Source of the DNA: Chloroflexi bacterium HGW-Chloroflexi-4
GTDB lineage: Bacteria; Chloroflexota; Anaerolineae; Anaerolineales; Anaerolineaceae
DNA: 64,000 bases
Direction of reading: 5' to 3'
Assembly: GCA_002840715.1 (NCBI GenBank)
Contig: PHBW01000009.1
Location: forward strand, 108,489 to 172,488
Both the position numbers and the translations under genes were made by a program. Shown in pieces: positions 8,113-16,610 of this stretch. The notes under the pieces were generated by a model. The model saw nothing but the letters and a program-made list of their open reading frames with translations. It made no database searches and was not told the origin of the DNA. Each line of letters starts with the position of its first letter. Positions within the stretch are counted from its first letter, which is position 1.

Positions 8113-9143
8113 AAACGACTGTGCTCGATTCACTCAACCAAGGTTTGATATCTGCTTTGAAAGCCGATTCAAGCGTCCATCTTTTGGGTGAGGATATTCT
8201 TGATCCATACGGCGGCGCATTCAAAGTCACGCGCGGATGCTCCACGGCTTTCTCCATGCAGGTGATTCCCACACCCATCTCTGAAGCTGGCCTGGCAGGC
8301 GTCACTGCCGGTATGGCGCTGCGCGGGCTGCGTCCGGTGCTTGAAATCATGTTCGGTGATTTCACCACCTTGATTGCAGACCAGCTCATTAACCACATTT
8401 CCAAATTTCGCTGGATGTATAACGACAGCGTAACGCTTCCATTGGTGATTCGCACCCCCATGGGTGGCCGCCGCGGATACGGCCCCACCCATTCTCAATC
8501 TCTTGAAAAATTGTTTATGGGTGTTCCAGGCTTGACCGTTCTGGTGCCTGCCAATTTCTCTGTGGGCATTCACTCACCCGGTAGTATTTTAGAAAACACC
8601 ATCCTGAACACGGATTCACCTGTTCTTTTTATTGAAAACAAGATGCAATATTTGCAGCCTTTGCTCACCGCTGAAACCCTGGCTGATTTTGAGGTCGACC
8701 TACGTTATGATCCAACCGACATCAATCAGCAATACCCAATCTATTGCCTGAGTATAAAGGGCGCACCGTCAGCTGCGGTGACAATCTCTGCTTATGGTTT
8801 TTGTGCCGAGTTGGCCAGACAGGCACAGTTGAAACTGGCATTTGAAGAAGAAATTTTTACAGAATTGATCATTCCCACCCGCTTATCTCCTTTTGCGCTT
8901 CAACCGCTGATGGATGTTGTTGCCCGGACCGGTAAAATATTATTAATTGAAGAAGGCACCCGCTCTCTGGGCTGGGGCGCTGAAGTAGGAACCCTTCTCG
9001 CGGAAACCTTGGGTGATAAGCTTAAACAGGTCAAACGTTTGGCTGCCCTTGAAACACCTGTCCCCGCAGCCGTGAGTCTCGAAACCGGAATGCTGCCGCA
9101 GCAAGAGGATATTGAAGCCCTCTTGAGAAAGATGAGTGCATAA
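8109..9143 (+). CDS. 2-oxoacid dehydrogenase-type E1 beta subunit
   Basis: A 344-residue partner of E1 alpha. Conserved E1 beta features are LGEDILDPYGGAFKVT, TPISEAGLAGVTAGMALRG (with the ThDP-activating glutamate), RTPMGGRRGYGPTHSQS and VPGLTVLVPANF. The C-terminal transketolase domain has IEEGTRSLGWGAEV. It is a little longer than usual E1 beta, with an insert after ENKMQYLQPL (about 180-205). The stop is directly followed by the ATG of the lipoyl fusion protein, so the three gene products are probably made in fixed ratio. Confidence 0.88.
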   Translation: MKTTVLDSLNQGLISALKADSSVHLLGEDILDPYGGAFKVTRGCSTAFSMQVIPTPISEAGLAGVTAGMALRGLRPVLEIMFGDFTTLIADQLINHISKFRWMYNDSVTLPLVIRTPMGGRRGYGPTHSQSLEKLFMGVPGLTVLVPANFSVGIHSPGSILENTILNTDSPVLFIENKMQYLQPLLTAETLADFEVDLRYDPTDINQQYPIYCLSIKGAPSAAVTISAYGFCAELARQAQLKLAFEEEIFTELIIPTRLSPFALQPLMDVVARTGKILLIEEGTRSLGWGAEVGTLLAETLGDKLKQVKRLAALETPVPAAVSLETGMLPQQEDIEALLRKMSA

Positions 9144-10235
9144 ATGCCTGATCTGATCCAGATTCTTGTTCCGCTGGTCAACCCCAATGAGAATGAAAGC
9201 CTGCTGGCATCATTGGCTGTCAAGGAAGGGCAGCAGGTCAGAAAAGGCGACCTATTGGCTGTTTTTGAGACCACCAAGTCCACTTTTGATTTGCTCTCAG
9301 AATCTGCAGGATTTATCCTGGGTATTCGTGCTGCCGAAGGGGATCTACTCAAAACGGGTGAGTTATTGTGTTATCTGGCACAAAGTGCTGACCAAACCCT
9401 GCCAAAAGATGCTCACCCTGAAGTATCAAAACCTGCGGCTCAAAACACGGGTGATCTACGCATCACACAACCGGCTCTTGCCTATGCCCAGTCCAATGGA
9501 ATAGATTTGAGCGTCCTTCCGGTTGGTCAACTGATTACTGAAAAAATGGTGAGGGAATTATCCGCTGCCGTTTTGCCTGAGATTGACCCAGGTACCTTGA
9601 TCATCTACGGTGGAGGAGGGCACGCCAAATCGTTGATTGATTTGATTCGCGCCGAGGGCAATTATCGCATCCACGGCATTTTGGATGACGGAATTGCCGC
9701 CGGTAGCCAGATCATGGGTGTGCCGGTATTGGGTGACGGCTCCAAGTTACCTGAATTGCGCCGCCAGGGTATCGGGTTGGCCGTCAATGCGGTGGGCGGC
9801 ATCGGCAACATTGCCCCGCGTCTGAAGGTCTATGAAAAACTGCGTCAGGCAGGTTTTGGGTTTCCCACGGTGATACATCCGCGTGCCTTCGTGGAACCAA
9901 CCGCTGTTTTGGGTGAAGGCGGCCAACTTTTCTTCAATGCTTATGTGGGCAGTGAAGTGACGGTAGGTTTTGGTTGTATCATCAATACTGGCGCGATTAT
10001 CTCGCATGACTGCCAGTTGGGTGATTTTGTGAATATTTCACCTGGTGCCATTCTTGCCGGTTCAGTGACGGTGAACGAACGCTCACTGGTTGGCATGGGT
10101 GTGACCGTTAATTTAAATGTCACCATCGGATCTGGCAGCCGTGTGGGCAACAGCGCCACCGTTAAGGCTGACGTCCCCGAGAACGGTGTGGTTCGTGCTG
10201 GTGGCGTCTGGCCAACAGACACAAGTGCCGGTTGA
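9144..10235 (+). CDS. lipoyl domain + E3-binding domain + PglD/NeuD-type sugar acyltransferase fusion
   Basis: A 363-residue fusion. Residues 1-80 form a lipoyl/biotinyl domain with the modification site ETTKS (K45). Residues about 108-143 (ITQPALAYAQSNGIDL ... LITEKMVREL) look like a peripheral E3/E1-subunit-binding domain. From about 152 the protein switches to a PglD/NeuD-type acyltransferase: nucleotide-sugar-binding IIYGGGGHAK, VIHPRAFVEP, then left-handed beta-helix hexapeptide repeats with the catalytic histidine in ISHDCQLG (near 287) and a GNSATV end. The normal E2 catalytic (CAT-like) domain is absent. With the adjacent E1 alpha/beta this suggests acyl transfer from lipoamide to a sugar amine, which is an inference. 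It is the last gene of the operon. Confidence 0.85.
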   Translation: MPDLIQILVPLVNPNENESLLASLAVKEGQQVRKGDLLAVFETTKSTFDLLSESAGFILGIRAAEGDLLKTGELLCYLAQSADQTLPKDAHPEVSKPAAQNTGDLRITQPALAYAQSNGIDLSVLPVGQLITEKMVRELSAAVLPEIDPGTLIIYGGGGHAKSLIDLIRAEGNYRIHGILDDGIAAGSQIMGVPVLGDGSKLPELRRQGIGLAVNAVGGIGNIAPRLKVYEKLRQAGFGFPTVIHPRAFVEPTAVLGEGGQLFFNAYVGSEVTVGFGCIINTGAIISHDCQLGDFVNISPGAILAGSVTVNERSLVGMGVTVNLNVTIGSGSRVGNSATVKADVPENGVVRAGGVWPTDTSAG

Positions 10236-10447
10236 TTTGTTGAAAATAAGTAATATTCTATAGTCGAAGTAAATCGCGGCAATAGACCTTGGGAAGTGGT
10301 AAAATCGGCTAACCATTCCATTGCTGATAAGATCATTCTAAGTGAGAAAACATTTTCCAGCTTGAACGCTTTTTGGTCTGGAAATTTCGTCAAAAATTCA
10401 TGCAGGAACAAGATACCTGCGCTGCATCATCTGGTTCGGAGGAACTC

Positions 10448-10939
10448 ATGTTCAAAAAAACAACCGCCCCTACACCATCCCCTGCTGCCCCCGTTGAAAG
10501 GGTCACTTCTGTTTTAGGCCCCGGCATCAACTGGACGGGGAATCTTGGTGGCAAAGGCGGCATTCGCATTGAAGGTACTTTTGAAGGCGAAATCGCCATC
10601 CGCGGACTGGTGGTGATTGGCGAAACCGGCCGTCTGACCTGCAAAATGCTCAAGGCGAACAACGTGATTGTAGCCGGAGCAGTCAAAGGCAGTATTACAG
10701 CAGAAAAACTTGAAATCCGATCCACAGGCCGTGTCTGGGGAGATGTGGTGACCACGGCTTTTTCGACCGAAGAAGGCGCTTTCCTGCGCGGACAGGTGCG
10801 CATGGAAGAACATGTCGAAATTAAATTGGAAGAAGATAGATCAGAAGTTGATAGTTCAGAAAATAAAGCTGATGGAGACGAAAACGCATCAGACAATCTC
10901 ATCCCCACCCGGCCGGTAAAAGGCCAAAAAGTCGCATAA
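10448..10939 (+). CDS. bactofilin (polymer-forming cytoskeletal protein)
   Basis: A 163-residue bactofilin. The core (about 20-115) shows the repeated beta-helix pattern INWTGNLGGKGGIRIEGTF, GLVVIGETGRLT, NVIVAGAVKGSI, LEIRSTGRVWGDV, typical of proteins that polymerise without nucleotide. The tail is acidic and low-complexity (EEDRSEVDSSENKADGDE). The open frame extends upstream to 10373, but ATG 10448 has a GGAGG site and gives the normal bactofilin start MFKK. The 212-base gap before it holds a probable promoter and nothing else I recognise. It probably acts under the membrane in shape or envelope organisation. Confidence 0.85.
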   Translation: MFKKTTAPTPSPAAPVERVTSVLGPGINWTGNLGGKGGIRIEGTFEGEIAIRGLVVIGETGRLTCKMLKANNVIVAGAVKGSITAEKLEIRSTGRVWGDVVTTAFSTEEGAFLRGQVRMEEHVEIKLEEDRSEVDSSENKADGDENASDNLIPTRPVKGQKVA

Positions 10940-10954
10940 AAAGAGAAGGTAAAT

Positions 10955-11704
10955 TTGGATAAATTAGCCTGGTTGGGTTTTGTTATCGAGTGGATGGGCG
11001 CCATAGCTGTGGTCATGATTGCAGGCACCAGTCCCTTATTAAAGGCAATTCGCCGCATTGATTTTCGTTTTCCACGTAGAGAAGCCACTTTTGCTTTGTC
11101 TATTTTTGCATTATGTTATTTCTTTGCTTTCCAATATTTTTCCAATGCTATTTTCCAATTTCTAATCGATTTCAGCAAAATATTGCCGGGCGGCGAGTTG
11201 GCTCAGCGTACATTATTGGCTGTTATTTGCCTGATTCCCTTCCTTTTTGCAACAATCCTGCGCGGCCAACCGCTCAAAAGCATTGGCTGGAGCAAAGCCA
11301 ACCTCAAACCCGGGCTTACCCTTGGGCTGCTTTTGGTTATTATCACCATTGTACTGCGCGGCAAATTCAACACTTTGCTTCAGGGTGTTACATCCGAGCA
11401 GGGCGGATTATTGCTGGCTTGTTTGTTGTTGGCAATAGCAGAAGAGACCATCTTTAGAGGTTACATTCAACTTCGCTTAACCTCTTTTATCGGTGCAACC
11501 TGGGGTTGGTTGGCGACCGGTGTCCTTTTTCTGCTCTGGCAGTTTCCAGGCCGTTTATGGGTTTTGCCATTCTCAGAGGTTTGGCCGACCCTGGTCATTT
11601 CATTTGCACAGGCTTTATTGTTGGGCTGGATCATGCGCAAAAGCGGTCATGTGACTTCCACCATCCTCTTTCGTGCTGCCGCAGCCTGGTTAATCTTGAT
11701 CTAG
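10955..11704 (+). CDS. CPBP-like intramembrane protease family protein
   Basis: A 249-residue protein with about seven or eight membrane segments. AIAEETIFRGYIQLRL matches motif 1 (EExxxR) of CPBP/Abi-type intramembrane proteases. GHVTSTILFRA could be motif 3. The expected histidine of motif 2 (FxxxH) is not evident in VLFLLWQFPG, so activity is uncertain. The start is TTG with an AGAAGG site, 15 bases after bactofilin, so the two are probably cotranscribed. Confidence 0.65.
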   Translation: MDKLAWLGFVIEWMGAIAVVMIAGTSPLLKAIRRIDFRFPRREATFALSIFALCYFFAFQYFSNAIFQFLIDFSKILPGGELAQRTLLAVICLIPFLFATILRGQPLKSIGWSKANLKPGLTLGLLLVIITIVLRGKFNTLLQGVTSEQGGLLLACLLLAIAEETIFRGYIQLRLTSFIGATWGWLATGVLFLLWQFPGRLWVLPFSEVWPTLVISFAQALLLGWIMRKSGHVTSTILFRAAAAWLILI

Positions 11705-11734
11705 GTCTTTCCACTTCCATTTTAGGAGTTATCC

Positions 11735-13465
11735 ATGCGCATGTCGCGCCTTTTTTCTCAAACGCTGCGTGAAGCCCCTGCCGATAGTGAAATTGTCAGC
11801 CACCAACTGCTCGTCAGGGCAGGGTTCATCCGCCAACTCGGCGCAGGCATATTTTCATACCTGCCGCTGGCGCACCGCAGCCTCGATAAAATTATGGCAA
11901 TTATGCGGGATGAAATAGATGCCATTGGCGGACAGGAAATCAGCATGCCGGTGGTGCAGCCTGCTGATATTTGGAAAGAATCCGGGCGATGGTATCAAAT
12001 TGGCAGTGAGATGGGCCGACTGAAAGACAAGTCTGATCACGATATGATCCTTGCCATGACCCATGAAGAAGTGGTTTCTGATCTGGCCCGCGGATTGATC
12101 CGTTCTTACCGTCAATTACCGGCATTGGTCTATCAACTTCAAACCAAATGGCGCGATGATCCACGTCCGCGTGCGGGGTTGATCCGCGTGCGTGAATTCA
12201 CCATGCTTGATTCTTACAGCCTAGATGCTGATTGGGCAGGTCTCGATAAGCAATATCAGGTGCATTATGAGGCTTATTTCCGCATTTATGATCGCTGTGG
12301 TTTGCCTACTGTCGCCGTGCTGGCGGATACTGGTATGATGGGTGGTAAGATGGCTCACGAATACATGTATCTCACCCCCATCGGTGAAGACAGTCTGCTG
12401 TTTTGTGACGCCTGCGGGCATTCTGCCAACCGGCAAGTTGCCAAAACTCAAAAACCAAAGCCGATCGCAGAATCTCTGCTGCCGGTTGAAAAAGTAGCCA
12501 CCCCTGAATGTTCTTCAATAGCTGATTTGGCTGCGTTCCTTAAAGTGCCTGCCTCAAAGACCGCCAAAGCCGTCTTCTTTACTGCAGATGTTCAGGATGA
12601 ATTTGGCGCGATTAAACAGGAGTTCATCTTCTGTGTCGTCCGCGGTGATATGGAAGTGAACGAAACCAAGATTACCAATCTTTTGAAGGCTAAAGAATTA
12701 CACCCCGCCACAGATGAAGAAATCATCCGCACAGGTGCAGTTCCCGGGTATGCCTCACCGGTGGGTTTGAAAAAGGTGCGTGTGATTGTGGATGAACTGA
12801 TTCCGCTTTCACCCAATCTAGTTTCAGGCGCCAACGAAAAAGGTTATCATCTTCTCAATGTTAATTACAGCCGTGATTTTGAAGCAGCTGAAATTGCTGA
12901 TATTACATCCGCCGCCGAAGGGGATGCCTGTGAAAAATGCGGCAAGCCTTATCGGCTGTCTCGCGGGGTTGAGGTGGGCAACATTTTTAAACTAGGCACC
13001 CGTTATACAGACGCCCTGGGCTGTACCTTTACTGATGAAAACGGAGAAAGCCACCCAATCATCATGGGGTCATACGGCATTGGCGTTGGGCGTTTGCTGG
13101 CATGTGTGGCAGAAGAACATCATGACGACAAAGGCTTGATCTGGCCTCTGTCAATCGCACCCTTCCCGGTGCATATTGTGGTATTGCCCGGTAAAAGCAT
13201 GGATATCACTCCTGTGGTTGATGAACTCGAAAATTCGCTGCGTCAGGTAGGTATCGAAGCCCTCGTGGATGATCGCGGTGATTCGGCGGGTGTAAAATTC
13301 AATGATGCTGATTTGATCGGTTTGCCCCTGAGGGTAACCGTTAGTGAACGTGCCTATAAAAATGGCGGATTCGAGTTGAAATTGCGCAACGGCGGCGAAA
13401 GTTGGATAGTGCCGATAGCAAAAGCCGTGCTTGAAATTGAAAAAACGCTTGCAGATCTGAATTGA
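11735..13465 (+). CDS. proS: prolyl-tRNA synthetase
   Basis: A 576-residue bacterial-type class II ProRS, which charges tRNA-Pro. It has the N-terminal SRLFSQTLREAPADSE, motif 2 in KWRDDPRPRAGLIRVREF, and motif 3 in GSYGIGVGRLLA. Between motifs 2 and 3 lies the INS editing domain (about 235-400, with ADLAAFLKVPASKTAK and SGANEKGYHLLNVNYSRDF), which clears Ala-tRNA-Pro. The C-terminal anticodon-binding domain starts near FPVHIVVLPG. The start has an AGGAG site. Length and architecture are normal. Confidence 0.95.
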   Translation: MRMSRLFSQTLREAPADSEIVSHQLLVRAGFIRQLGAGIFSYLPLAHRSLDKIMAIMRDEIDAIGGQEISMPVVQPADIWKESGRWYQIGSEMGRLKDKSDHDMILAMTHEEVVSDLARGLIRSYRQLPALVYQLQTKWRDDPRPRAGLIRVREFTMLDSYSLDADWAGLDKQYQVHYEAYFRIYDRCGLPTVAVLADTGMMGGKMAHEYMYLTPIGEDSLLFCDACGHSANRQVAKTQKPKPIAESLLPVEKVATPECSSIADLAAFLKVPASKTAKAVFFTADVQDEFGAIKQEFIFCVVRGDMEVNETKITNLLKAKELHPATDEEIIRTGAVPGYASPVGLKKVRVIVDELIPLSPNLVSGANEKGYHLLNVNYSRDFEAAEIADITSAAEGDACEKCGKPYRLSRGVEVGNIFKLGTRYTDALGCTFTDENGESHPIIMGSYGIGVGRLLACVAEEHHDDKGLIWPLSIAPFPVHIVVLPGKSMDITPVVDELENSLRQVGIEALVDDRGDSAGVKFNDADLIGLPLRVTVSERAYKNGGFELKLRNGGESWIVPIAKAVLEIEKTLADLN

Positions 13466-13493
13466 CCTGTAAAAGAGGATAAAATTTATCATT

Positions 13494-14684
13494 ATGACTG
13501 AAAATTTGCCGTTCCTGGTTCCCATGTCTAGCCCTGACCTCACCGATGCTGAACGTGCACGGGTGATGGAAGTTGTGAATTCACCTGTCTTGAGCATGGG
13601 CAAACAAACCCAAAATTTCGAAAATGCCATTGCCGATTTTGTTGGTGCCAAACACGCTGTTGCGGTGAACTCAGGCACTGCCGGGCTGCACCTGTGTGTT
13701 CGGGCTGCAGGCATTGAAGCCGGCGATCTGGTAATTACCACACCGTTTTCTTTTGTCGCCTCCACCAATGTACTGTTGTTTGAAAAAGCAGTGCCTGTGT
13801 TTGTCGATGTAGATCCGCTCACCGGCAATTTGGATGTGGATTTACTCGAAAAAGCGGTGGCTGACCTGGTCGAAGGTGGTGAAGCGGCCAGAAAATGGCT
13901 GCCCCGCGACGGTGCACAAAACCACGGTAAATTGAAGGCCATCCTGGCGGTGGATGTATTTGGCCAGCCTGCCGACTATGACAGAATCATCAAACTGGTC
14001 AAAAAATTTGATCTGAAGTTGATTGAAGATTCTTGTGAATCTCTGGGTGCTGAATACAAGTCAGTCAAGACCGGGTTGTTTGGTGATTACGGGGTGTTTG
14101 CTTTCTATCCCAACAAGCAGATCACCACCGGTGAAGGCGGTATGATCGTTACCAACGATGACAATGCTGTCTGCCTGATGCGTGCTTTGCGCAACCAGGG
14201 ACGTGCCCCCGGAGATAACTGGCTGCAACATACCGAAATGGGTTACAACTACCGCATTGATGAACTCAGCGCTGCACTCGGTGCAGTGCAGATGACCCGC
14301 ATTGAAGAACTGCTGGATAAACGCCAACAGGTTGCAAATTGGTACTCCGAACGTCTGGCTGAAATTCAGTCTGTTGAAGCACCCGGTATTGCAAAAGAAA
14401 CGACCCGCAATAGCTGGTTTGTCTATGTGATCAAGGTTAAACCTGGCATGGACCGCGATCAGTTGGCTGCGAAGTTAACCGAAGCGCGGATTCCGGTAAG
14501 ACCCTATTTTCTACCCATTCACTTGCAGCCTTACATGATCAAGCAGTTTGGTTATCGTGAAGGAGACTACCCTGTGACTGAAGATCTTGGAAGGCGCGGT
14601 CTGGCCTTGCCTTTTTCTGGTGTCATGACCGAAGACCAGGTCGAAACCGTTTGCCAAACTTTGCGCCGTTGTTTGCTTGCTTAA
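13494..14684 (+). CDS. DegT/DnrJ/EryC1/StrS family sugar aminotransferase
   Basis: A 396-residue PLP enzyme that transfers an amino group to a keto sugar nucleotide. It has HAVAVNSGTAGLHL (phosphate-binding region), LIEDSCESLGAEY (PLP-ring aspartate), the lysine in FYPNKQITTGEGG (K208) and MGYNYRIDELSAALG. An insert of about 15 residues near 120-150 separates the family motifs. The sugar product is unknown; it could feed amino sugars to the acyltransferase at 9144. TAAAAT lies eight bases before the ATG, so transcription may start very near the start codon. Confidence 0.88.
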   Translation: MTENLPFLVPMSSPDLTDAERARVMEVVNSPVLSMGKQTQNFENAIADFVGAKHAVAVNSGTAGLHLCVRAAGIEAGDLVITTPFSFVASTNVLLFEKAVPVFVDVDPLTGNLDVDLLEKAVADLVEGGEAARKWLPRDGAQNHGKLKAILAVDVFGQPADYDRIIKLVKKFDLKLIEDSCESLGAEYKSVKTGLFGDYGVFAFYPNKQITTGEGGMIVTNDDNAVCLMRALRNQGRAPGDNWLQHTEMGYNYRIDELSAALGAVQMTRIEELLDKRQQVANWYSERLAEIQSVEAPGIAKETTRNSWFVYVIKVKPGMDRDQLAAKLTEARIPVRPYFLPIHLQPYMIKQFGYREGDYPVTEDLGRRGLALPFSGVMTEDQVETVCQTLRRCLLA

Positions 14685-14698
14685 CCTGACAGGCTTTC

Positions 14699-15607
14699 AT
14701 GGCTGACATCTTTACCTTCTTACCAAATCGGTCGCGCGGCGTTGTTATCCACGTGATTATCATCCTGCTTCTTATGGGGGGATGCAGTGTTTTGGTATGG
14801 CAGGCGTTTCAGCAATCCGGCGGCATAATATTGGTGTTGGATTTGCTGGGGGCGGTGGTCTTGTTTGGTTTTCTGCCAATTGTGGGTTATCGTGGATATG
14901 CGTTGATCAATGGTATTTATTCACTCAAACGAGACGGATTGCGCATTCGCTGGGGATTGCGCGCCGAGGACATCCCGCTTTCTGAAGTGACCTGGGTGCG
15001 TCCGGCCACTGACCTTGAAACTCCGCTCAGACTACCGGCTTTTTCGATCACTGGAGCGCTGCTGGGTTATGTGGACCATCCAGATCTTGGACAATTGGAG
15101 TTTATCGCCTCGGATGCCCAGGATCTGGTGATTGTGGCAACATTGGATCGCTATTTTGTTTTATCACCCGAAAATAAAGAAGAATTTGTGCAGCGTTTTC
15201 AGCGTGCGCTTGAAATGGGAACCCTTACCCCGATGGAAGCCTATTCAGCCATTCCGGCGGCATTTTTACGTCAGATCGTGCTTGATAAATACGGACGGGC
15301 TCTTATTCCCGCAGGTTTTGGACTGACCCTCTCACTTTTGGTGATTGTGGGTTTATCCATCTCGTCAAGAGTTACAGTCTCTTTGGGCTACGATCCAAAT
15401 GGGCTGCCACTTCCACCTGTGGATGCCAATCAGTTGTTGCTGCTGCCTGTGCTTGGTGTTTTACTCTATATTGCCGGAACGGTTGCCGGGGTCTATTTTT
15501 ACCGCCGTCCTGAATCACGGCCAGTCGCCTGGCTGGTCTGGACGGGCAGTCTGCTCACCCCCATGATTTTGATTGTGGCTGCCGGCATGCTGGTGGGAGC
15601 CGGCTGA
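14699..15607 (+). CDS. membrane protein with PH-like domain
   Basis: A 302-residue protein: two N-terminal membrane segments (about 15-65), a soluble region (75-170) with SLKRDGLRIRWGLRAEDIPLSEV, which looks like the bacterial PH domain seen in many Chloroflexota and Firmicutes membrane proteins, and three more membrane segments (about 205-300). The function is unknown. It follows the aminotransferase gene by 14 bases and precedes the DUF92 gene by 3 bases, so the three are probably one operon. Confidence 0.6.
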   Translation: MADIFTFLPNRSRGVVIHVIIILLLMGGCSVLVWQAFQQSGGIILVLDLLGAVVLFGFLPIVGYRGYALINGIYSLKRDGLRIRWGLRAEDIPLSEVTWVRPATDLETPLRLPAFSITGALLGYVDHPDLGQLEFIASDAQDLVIVATLDRYFVLSPENKEEFVQRFQRALEMGTLTPMEAYSAIPAAFLRQIVLDKYGRALIPAGFGLTLSLLVIVGLSISSRVTVSLGYDPNGLPLPPVDANQLLLLPVLGVLLYIAGTVAGVYFYRRPESRPVAWLVWTGSLLTPMILIVAAGMLVGAG

Positions 15608-15610
15608 TCC

Positions 15611-16453
15611 ATGGCGATAATCCTTTCACCAGAAGCCCAGTTGAGTGTTGGTATTATTCTGGCTTTACTGGTGTCTGGGAGTGCATATATGTTCAGGTTG
15701 TTGACCGTTTCAGGAGCCATTGCGGCTTTTATTCTGGGAGCAGTCACTTTTGGTCTCGGGGGACTAAGTTGGGCGGTGGTGCTCATTGCCTTTTTTGGTT
15801 CTTCAAATGCATTATCCTTTGCCTATAAAAAACGCAACAAATCCGCTGAAAGCATGTATTCCAAAGGCGGAAGAAGAGACTCTGCCCAGGTGCTCGCCAA
15901 TGGCGGCGTTGCAGGTCTTTTTGTGCTATTGCATCTTTTCTACCCAGTTTCATGGATCCCCTGGCTTGGTTTTTGTGCTGCATTGGCCGCCGCCAATGCA
16001 GATACATGGGCAACCGAATTGGGCGTGCTCAACCCAGGCAATCCAATCTTGATCCTCACCGGTAAACCGGCAGAACCCGGCACATCCGGTGCAATCAGCC
16101 TGGTAGGCACTTTAGCTTCTCTTGCAGGGGCGGCTTTGATCGGTCTTTTTGGCTGGTTATTGGTGCCTCCTAATTTGAATGACCACATAGGTCTTGTGAT
16201 TTTTTCTTTGGCGACATTTGGCGGTCTGGTTGGCAGTCTTGTGGATTCCATTTTGGGGGCAAGTTTTCAGGCTATTTATTACTGCCCAACGTGTCAAAAA
16301 GAGACTGAAAAACATCCTCTGCACAGCTGCGGCGCTGAGACAAAGTTGATACGCGGTAATAAATGGATTGATAATGACTGGGTTAATCTAGGCTGTACAA
16401 TTTCTGCACCGTTGTTGGTCATTTTGCTTGGTTTGCTTTTGTTGAACCCCTGA
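15611..16453 (+). CDS. DUF92 family membrane protein (VTE6-like)
   Basis: A 280-residue polytopic protein of the DUF92 family. The hallmark AAANADTWATELG (about 125-137) and SKGGRRDSAQVLANGG are clear, as is LVGSLVDSILGA. The plant homologue VTE6 is a phytyl-phosphate kinase, so polyprenyl-phosphate kinase activity is possible in bacteria but unproven. A cysteine pair CPTCQKETEKHPLHSCG (about 223-239) sits in a loop and may bind metal. Confidence 0.85.
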   Translation: MAIILSPEAQLSVGIILALLVSGSAYMFRLLTVSGAIAAFILGAVTFGLGGLSWAVVLIAFFGSSNALSFAYKKRNKSAESMYSKGGRRDSAQVLANGGVAGLFVLLHLFYPVSWIPWLGFCAALAAANADTWATELGVLNPGNPILILTGKPAEPGTSGAISLVGTLASLAGAALIGLFGWLLVPPNLNDHIGLVIFSLATFGGLVGSLVDSILGASFQAIYYCPTCQKETEKHPLHSCGAETKLIRGNKWIDNDWVNLGCTISAPLLVILLGLLLLNP

Positions 16454-16540
16454 TTCAAACATCAACTTACTTTCATGCGATTTGTGTTTCTCGATAGGTT
16501 TACAGATTTGCAATGACCGTATTGGGAGTTGTAAAAGTCG

Positions 16541-16546
16541 TATAAT
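16541..16546 (+). promoter_or_regulatory. -10 promoter of the first TadE cassette
   Basis: TATAAT in the context TAAAAGTCGTATAATTT. The same block recurs upstream of the second cassette at 19805-19823 with one change (TAAAAGACGTATAATTT), so the two cassettes share a promoter type. The leader is about 60 bases. Confidence 0.65.
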
Positions 16547-16610
16547 TTATTCAAGTGGTATTTTTAAGAGTTTCCTATTTAGTGGTTAGTAGTATTTATT
16601 GTTAGGGATT

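Noticed and set aside
10373-10447. N-terminal extension of bactofilin from the upstream ATG
   Set aside because: ATG 10448 has a GGAGG site and gives a normal bactofilin start; the extension looks like non-coding sequence.
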